In this document: in pieces, positions 4,917 through 5,783 of the stretch
How the letters are laid out: the number at the start of each line of letters is the position of its first letter
Numbering within the stretch: the first letter of the stretch is position 1
From: Jiangellaceae bacterium
GTDB taxonomy: Bacteria > Actinomycetota > Actinomycetes > Jiangellales > Jiangellaceae
NCBI GenBank assembly: GCA_030146385.1
Contig: JASLBX010000305.1
Span: 1 to 5,783, forward strand
DNA: 5,783 nucleotides
Reading direction: 5' to 3'
Notes under the pieces: model-generated
Database searches by the model: none
The model's input: the letters and a program-made list of their open reading frames with translations, nothing else
Told to the model about the DNA's origin: nothing
Translations under genes and position numbers: made by a program

Positions 4917-5783
4917 GTGACCCGCAGCCCAATTCCACCCACGAGCACGTCCGAGACGTCGCCTGCGGGTACGACGCCCGCGGTCGGGCTCTCTGACCTC
5001 AGCGAGACGGCAGACAGCATCCAGACCGCGATCGAGCGCGTCATCTCCGGCAAACCCGATGTGATCCGCCTGGCGCTCACGGTTCTGCTCGCCGAAGGGC
5101 ACCTGCTGATCGAGGACGTTCCCGGCGTCGGAAAGACGATGCTCGCCAAGTCGCTCGCCCGGTCGATCGACTGCTCGGTGTCGCGTATCCAGTTCACTCC
5201 TGATCTCATGCCGAGCGATGTCACCGGCGTGTCCGTCTTCAACCAGCAGACCCGCGACTTCGAGTTCAAGCCGGGTGGGATCTTCGCGAACATCGTGGTC
5301 GGCGACGAGATCAACCGGGCATCGCCGAAGACCCAGTCCGCTCTCCTCGAGGGGATGGAGGAACGGCAGGTCACCGTCGACGGCACCACTTACCGGCTCG
5401 ATCCGCCGTTCATGGTGATCGCGACCCAGAACCCGATCGAGATGGAAGGCACCTACCCGCTTCCGGAAGCTCAGCGCGACCGCTTCATGGCGCGGCTGTC
5501 GGTCGGCTATCCCGAGCAGAACGCCGAGATCTCGATGATCGAGACCCACGCCGGCAGCATCGAACTCGCAGCCATCGACGCCGTCTCGGACGCCGCCCAC
5601 GTCGCGAAGCTCGTCGAGGTTATCCGCGCCATGCACGTATCGCCGGCGGTGAAGCACTACGCCGTCGCGCTGGCCGATGCCACGCGCCGCTCCCCCGACC
5701 TGCGGCTCGGCGCCTCGCCTCGCGCCACGCTTCATCTGATCCGGGCCGCTAAGGCACGGGCGGCGCTCGCCGACCGCGAGTAA
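4917..5783 (+). CDS. moxR: MoxR-family AAA+ ATPase (probably truncated at the window edge)
   Basis: MoxR ATPases are cytoplasmic AAA+ proteins thought to act as chaperones that mature or activate partner proteins, often with von Willebrand A-domain proteins. From the GTG at 4917 the visible protein has 288 residues. A Ser/Thr/Pro-rich leader (1-24) precedes the AAA+ core. Walker A is EDVPGVGKT (66-74), Walker B ends in GDEINRA (129-135), sensor 1 is IATQNP (168-173), the arginine-rich EAQRDRFM is at 184-191, and sensor 2 is LGASPRA (264-270, R269). The frame closes with TAA exactly on the last three bases, after LADRE, where relatives usually continue with Tyr and a further lid segment of several tens of residues. 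The stop may therefore be an edge error. The gene diverges from mraZ. MoxR genes are often followed by DUF58 and transglutaminase-like genes, which would lie outside this window. Confidence 0.9.
   Translation: MTRSPIPPTSTSETSPAGTTPAVGLSDLSETADSIQTAIERVISGKPDVIRLALTVLLAEGHLLIEDVPGVGKTMLAKSLARSIDCSVSRIQFTPDLMPSDVTGVSVFNQQTRDFEFKPGGIFANIVVGDEINRASPKTQSALLEGMEERQVTVDGTTYRLDPPFMVIATQNPIEMEGTYPLPEAQRDRFMARLSVGYPEQNAEISMIETHAGSIELAAIDAVSDAAHVAKLVEVIRAMHVSPAVKHYAVALADATRRSPDLRLGASPRATLHLIRAAKARAALADRE

Overview
The window is high-GC DNA carrying the start of an actinobacterial division and cell-wall (dcw) cluster. On the minus strand, reading right to left, the order is mraZ, rsmH (mraW), an ftsL-type gene, ftsI (class B PBP, pbpB) and the beginning of murE, which runs off the left edge. 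A MoxR-family AAA+ ATPase gene starts divergently from mraZ on the plus strand and runs to the right edge. High GC, GTG starts, the small basic FtsL-like protein with one membrane segment, and an FtsI with a very long Arg/Ala/Pro/Ser tail all point to Actinomycetota. I cannot name a genus.

Layout: 1-36 is an exact reverse complement of 121-156, and MurE homology stops where it begins, so the left end looks like a fold-back chimera. murE (5' part) lies at about 33-449 and a 70-base spacer at 450-519. ftsI is 520-2724, ftsL 2724-3104 and rsmH 3101-4054. The junctions are TAATG (ftsL/ftsI) and ATGA (rsmH/ftsL), so these three genes are translationally coupled. The spacer 4055-4229 holds a 14-bp palindrome and a hairpin. 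mraZ is 4230-4661. The divergent control region 4662-4916 holds five GTGG boxes at an exact 10-base period over a candidate mraZ promoter. moxR is 4917 to the end. No gene-free stretch exceeds 300 bases.

How the genes work together: MraZ is the cluster's DNA-binding regulator and probably represses its own promoter through the GTGG array. RsmH methylates 16S rRNA. FtsL and FtsI are membrane parts of the septal peptidoglycan machine, and MurE adds the third stem-peptide residue to the UDP-MurNAc precursor. MoxR is a chaperone-like ATPase whose link to division is only suggested by position.

I see no new defence, mobile or biosynthetic system. The observations most worth checking are the MraZ box array, the two suspicious window ends, a hairpin that can mask the ftsI ribosome site, the palindromes in the spacers, and the long FtsI tail.
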